A stretch of DNA of 64,000 nt, taken from the NCBI GenBank assembly GCA_002794775.1, contig NBAY01000074.1:1-64000 (forward strand). The letters run 5' to 3'. The translations under genes and the position numbers were made by a program. A model generated the notes under the pieces. The model was not told the origin of the DNA. It searched no databases and was given only the letters and a program-made list of their open reading frames with translations. Below, piece by piece: positions 61,699 through 64,000 of the stretch (positions within the stretch are counted from its first letter, which is position 1; each line of letters begins with the position of its first letter). This DNA comes from Porodaedalea pini (Eukaryota > Basidiomycota > Agaricomycetes > Hymenochaetales > Hymenochaetaceae).

Positions 61699-62955
61699 TC
61701 ACCTTCTTGCCTCGGGCACAACATCCATCATCCACCACTCTGACCCGTCACCGCCGTACGCAAGCATGATTCCAGCAAAGCAGTATTGCGACCCAAGATA
61801 ATCAACGCGCAGTAGTCCTTGCTGCCTTGCTCTCTCGTACCCGACCGTCCGGGCACTCTCGATTTTTTCGACACGCCGTCTGTACGCACGCATGACACGG
61901 TCTGCGAGCGACGGATCCACACTATCGCGCGCCCAGCGTGGATTGTCAATCGGGACATTGAACATGTCGCAGATGGCCATAAGCACGTCGCCAACGGTGA
62001 TATAAGCGCGTGCTCTCGGCTGCACGTCGATGATCCAGTCCGTACAGCCGGCGACCTGCGTGCAGATGCGCATCTGTGCACGATACGGCGTGCACGCGGG
62101 CTGGCGCAGGTCCTCGTGATTAAGATGCGTCCAGTGAGAGCCGCGCACCAGCTTGCGTACGAATGTGTACGGAAGACGAAGATCAAAACGAATCAGGCTC
62201 GAAGAGTGTCGAGCAAGAAGCGGGTTGATCGATACCGAGGCTGCACGTCATAGTTAATTCCAGACAGTACGTAAATAAAAGAGAGATGACCTGCGTACAT
62301 GAGTCTGGTAGAGTGTGCATCTGGGCGGCAGATAACGGGATTACAGGCTTGGCCGGCTTCTTCGGAGCGCTGGCGGGTAATGGCCAATTGACATTTGCAT
62401 TTGTTTCTGTGCGTTCTGTCGGTTTGCTGTTGGATAGTTTGCGAGGTCGCGGAGCAGATTGTGATGAAGTTCTTTTTCGTGCTAATGGAGGAGGAGGATG
62501 TGGCCAGTTGGCATTCCGCTCTAGTTCGTCTTGTTGAGTAGGAGATGGAAAAGCCGAGGAAGGTTTCGGGGTCGCTTTCCTCAATGGTTGTCTCGGTTGG
62601 TTCGCTGGGAAAGGCCAGTTACTGTTCTTCTCCCACTCGTCCCAACCAGCTGGCGGGCTGCTACCTGGATGATATGCAGTTCGTTAAGACAATCGCTTGG
62701 ACACGTGAGCAATACTGGTTGACCTTCTTCGGGAGGTGGAAGATGCCATAGGTCTGCACTTCTTTGTGCGCTGGGCATCGCGTATGTTGGTGCTGCGGTT
62801 GGCTGGAGTGTAACTGGCTCTGGCGGCGTATAAAATGACGTGCCGTTAATAGTCATGGTCGAGCTATAGTAAGCTGTGGGATCTCTTCTGTAGGCACCGT
62901 AGCTTCCACGAGGATCAGCAGCCCTCCGCGGGGTGTATGCAGGATACCTTGACAT
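61699..62955 (-). CDS. stand-alone DUF6699 domain protein (copy C)
   Basis: Exons 62724-62955, 62299-62664 and 61699-62240 give 379 residues. The N-terminal 200 residues are Pro/Ser/Thr-rich and disordered, with two NWP motifs (NSNWPFP, NANWPHP) and a third (NVNWPLP). The C-terminal 170 residues are a DUF6699 domain close to that of copy A: FDLRLPYTFVRKLVRGSHW, THLNHEDL, AYITVGDVLMAICDMF, LLRVDYLGSQYCFAG. There is no kinase. The function of DUF6699 is unknown; it is widespread in Agaricomycetes. It is the most upstream of three co-oriented DUF6699 genes. Confidence 0.82.
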
Positions 62956-64000
62956 AGTCGGGACTAGCAAAGGCAGGAAGGAGGGAGGAAGACGGGGAAT
63001 CCGGTTTTCACACCTTCTAGATGATACTTATCAGACTGTGGAAAGGATGCGGACCGTAGAGAACTTCGCGGAGTCCTCGTGTAGCCCATAAAATTGGAGC
63101 TTGCGCTAAAATCTCATTGAGCTGTGAGATAGTGCCCTCGAGGTCTGCAGATATCGATAGTCAAACACGTTCAGCCTGAAGGTTCAGAGAAAATGCCGAA
63201 GAGCTCCGAGACCTCCGTGAACAGGGAAGAGGATGGACTAGCACGCCTCTTGGCATTGAGTTATTTTTCATGAAATCTCTGCAGTGGGAGAATGACATGC
63301 AGGCTCAATGATGCTATAGAACTCACCATAAGGTCGTTTCAGGACTGCCTTGCCGGTCTATATTTCCCGGTTCGTGCCGAACCGCAAGGTCATAAGCGCT
63401 GTCACGTGTATCAGCATCAGCCGCTTAACGGCGACGCTGTAGCTGCACTCTCAAAAGCTGAGCCGGCAAATTATAACAAATCTGTAGACCTGGCTTCCAC
63501 GCTTGGATGGCGCCTATGTGGATATTTCTGACTTCGATGTTCACGCCACCGGCCGGTCTGGTGCATTCTCCGCGCGTCTTCAAAACTTCAGGTCTCGGTC
63601 GTGCAAGGAGATAACAGTGCCATCAGCTGCTCTATTTGCTCTGATATTTACGCATCCCGGGGGGGGGGGGTTCTTGATACCGACGTGCTCTCGTACCGTC
63701 GTCATCTCCCGGAAACCGCGCAGGATTCAGCGCTGGTCCAAAAAATTAATCGTAGAATGAGCGATGAAGAACCCGGGGAAGGCGATCCGGTCCGCATACA
63801 AGGTGTGGGCTCAGTACCTTAGTTGGATTCATCCTGGTGCTGCAATGTTCAAAAAGTGCTGTGATTTGGGAGTATTAAGTCTTATAGTAAAGCGTCCCCG
63901 CTGACAGAGGAGAAGCAACTAGCATGGACGTCTAGATCCTTCGCTTCTATCGGCGTGTGGGCATGGCTGGAATACAAGACGCTGTACTCTGTCATTCTCT
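62956..64000. other. right-hand end of the window, no gene recognised
   Basis: Upstream flank of copy C. Short frames at 63292-63531 and 63503-63822 show no domain. A poly-G tract lies at 63659-63670. Confidence 0.5.
63659..63670. repeat. poly-G tract (12 bp)
   Basis: Uninterrupted run of 12 G on the plus strand. Confidence 0.95.

Overview
The window reads as nuclear DNA of a filamentous basidiomycete, most likely an Agaricomycete. Coding genes are split by many 45-60 bp GT-AG introns. Several families typical of mushroom-forming fungi are present: a macrofage-activating-glycoprotein homologue, DUF6699 proteins, a DUF6533 membrane protein and a secreted S41 peptidase. Exon coordinates below were built by hand from splice sites and reading phase. 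Where I give a full exon list, the lengths add up to an open frame unless I say otherwise.

Positions 1-10.8 kb are a repeat island. It holds an array of 12-bp palindromes (503-767), an almost perfect 402-bp inverted repeat (850-1704), a 7.7-kb Ty3/gypsy chromovirus (2192-9912) and a 638-bp PIF/Harbinger-type MITE (10115-10752). The chromovirus has 439-bp LTRs, an ACAAT target duplication, a Tf1-style self-priming signature, CpG-type decay and a nested 1.44-kb insertion in its reverse transcriptase.

Positions 12-28 kb are genic: a single-pass membrane protein, a 1,380-residue serine-rich fungal protein (with one frameshift), cohesin SMC1 on the minus strand (21 exons), two small hypothetical genes, and the macrofage-activating-glycoprotein homologue. 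Positions 27.9-37.4 kb are a gene-poor stretch with simple repeats, G/C homopolymers and a recurrent 9-mer, AGTACTAGT.

Positions 37.8-55.7 kb carry metabolic and secretory genes: an NAD-dependent polyol (sorbitol/xylitol-type) dehydrogenase, a secreted S41 peptidase, a small conserved protein, a D-galactonate-dehydratase-type enolase, the p24 cargo receptor ERV25, a DUF6533 multi-pass membrane protein and a DHTKD1-type 2-oxoacid dehydrogenase E1.

Positions 55.9-63 kb hold the most unusual content. Three co-oriented minus-strand genes end in a DUF6699 domain. In two of them this domain is the C-terminal part of a predicted fusion with a TKL-like protein kinase; the third is stand-alone. I found no rRNA, tRNA or CRISPR feature.
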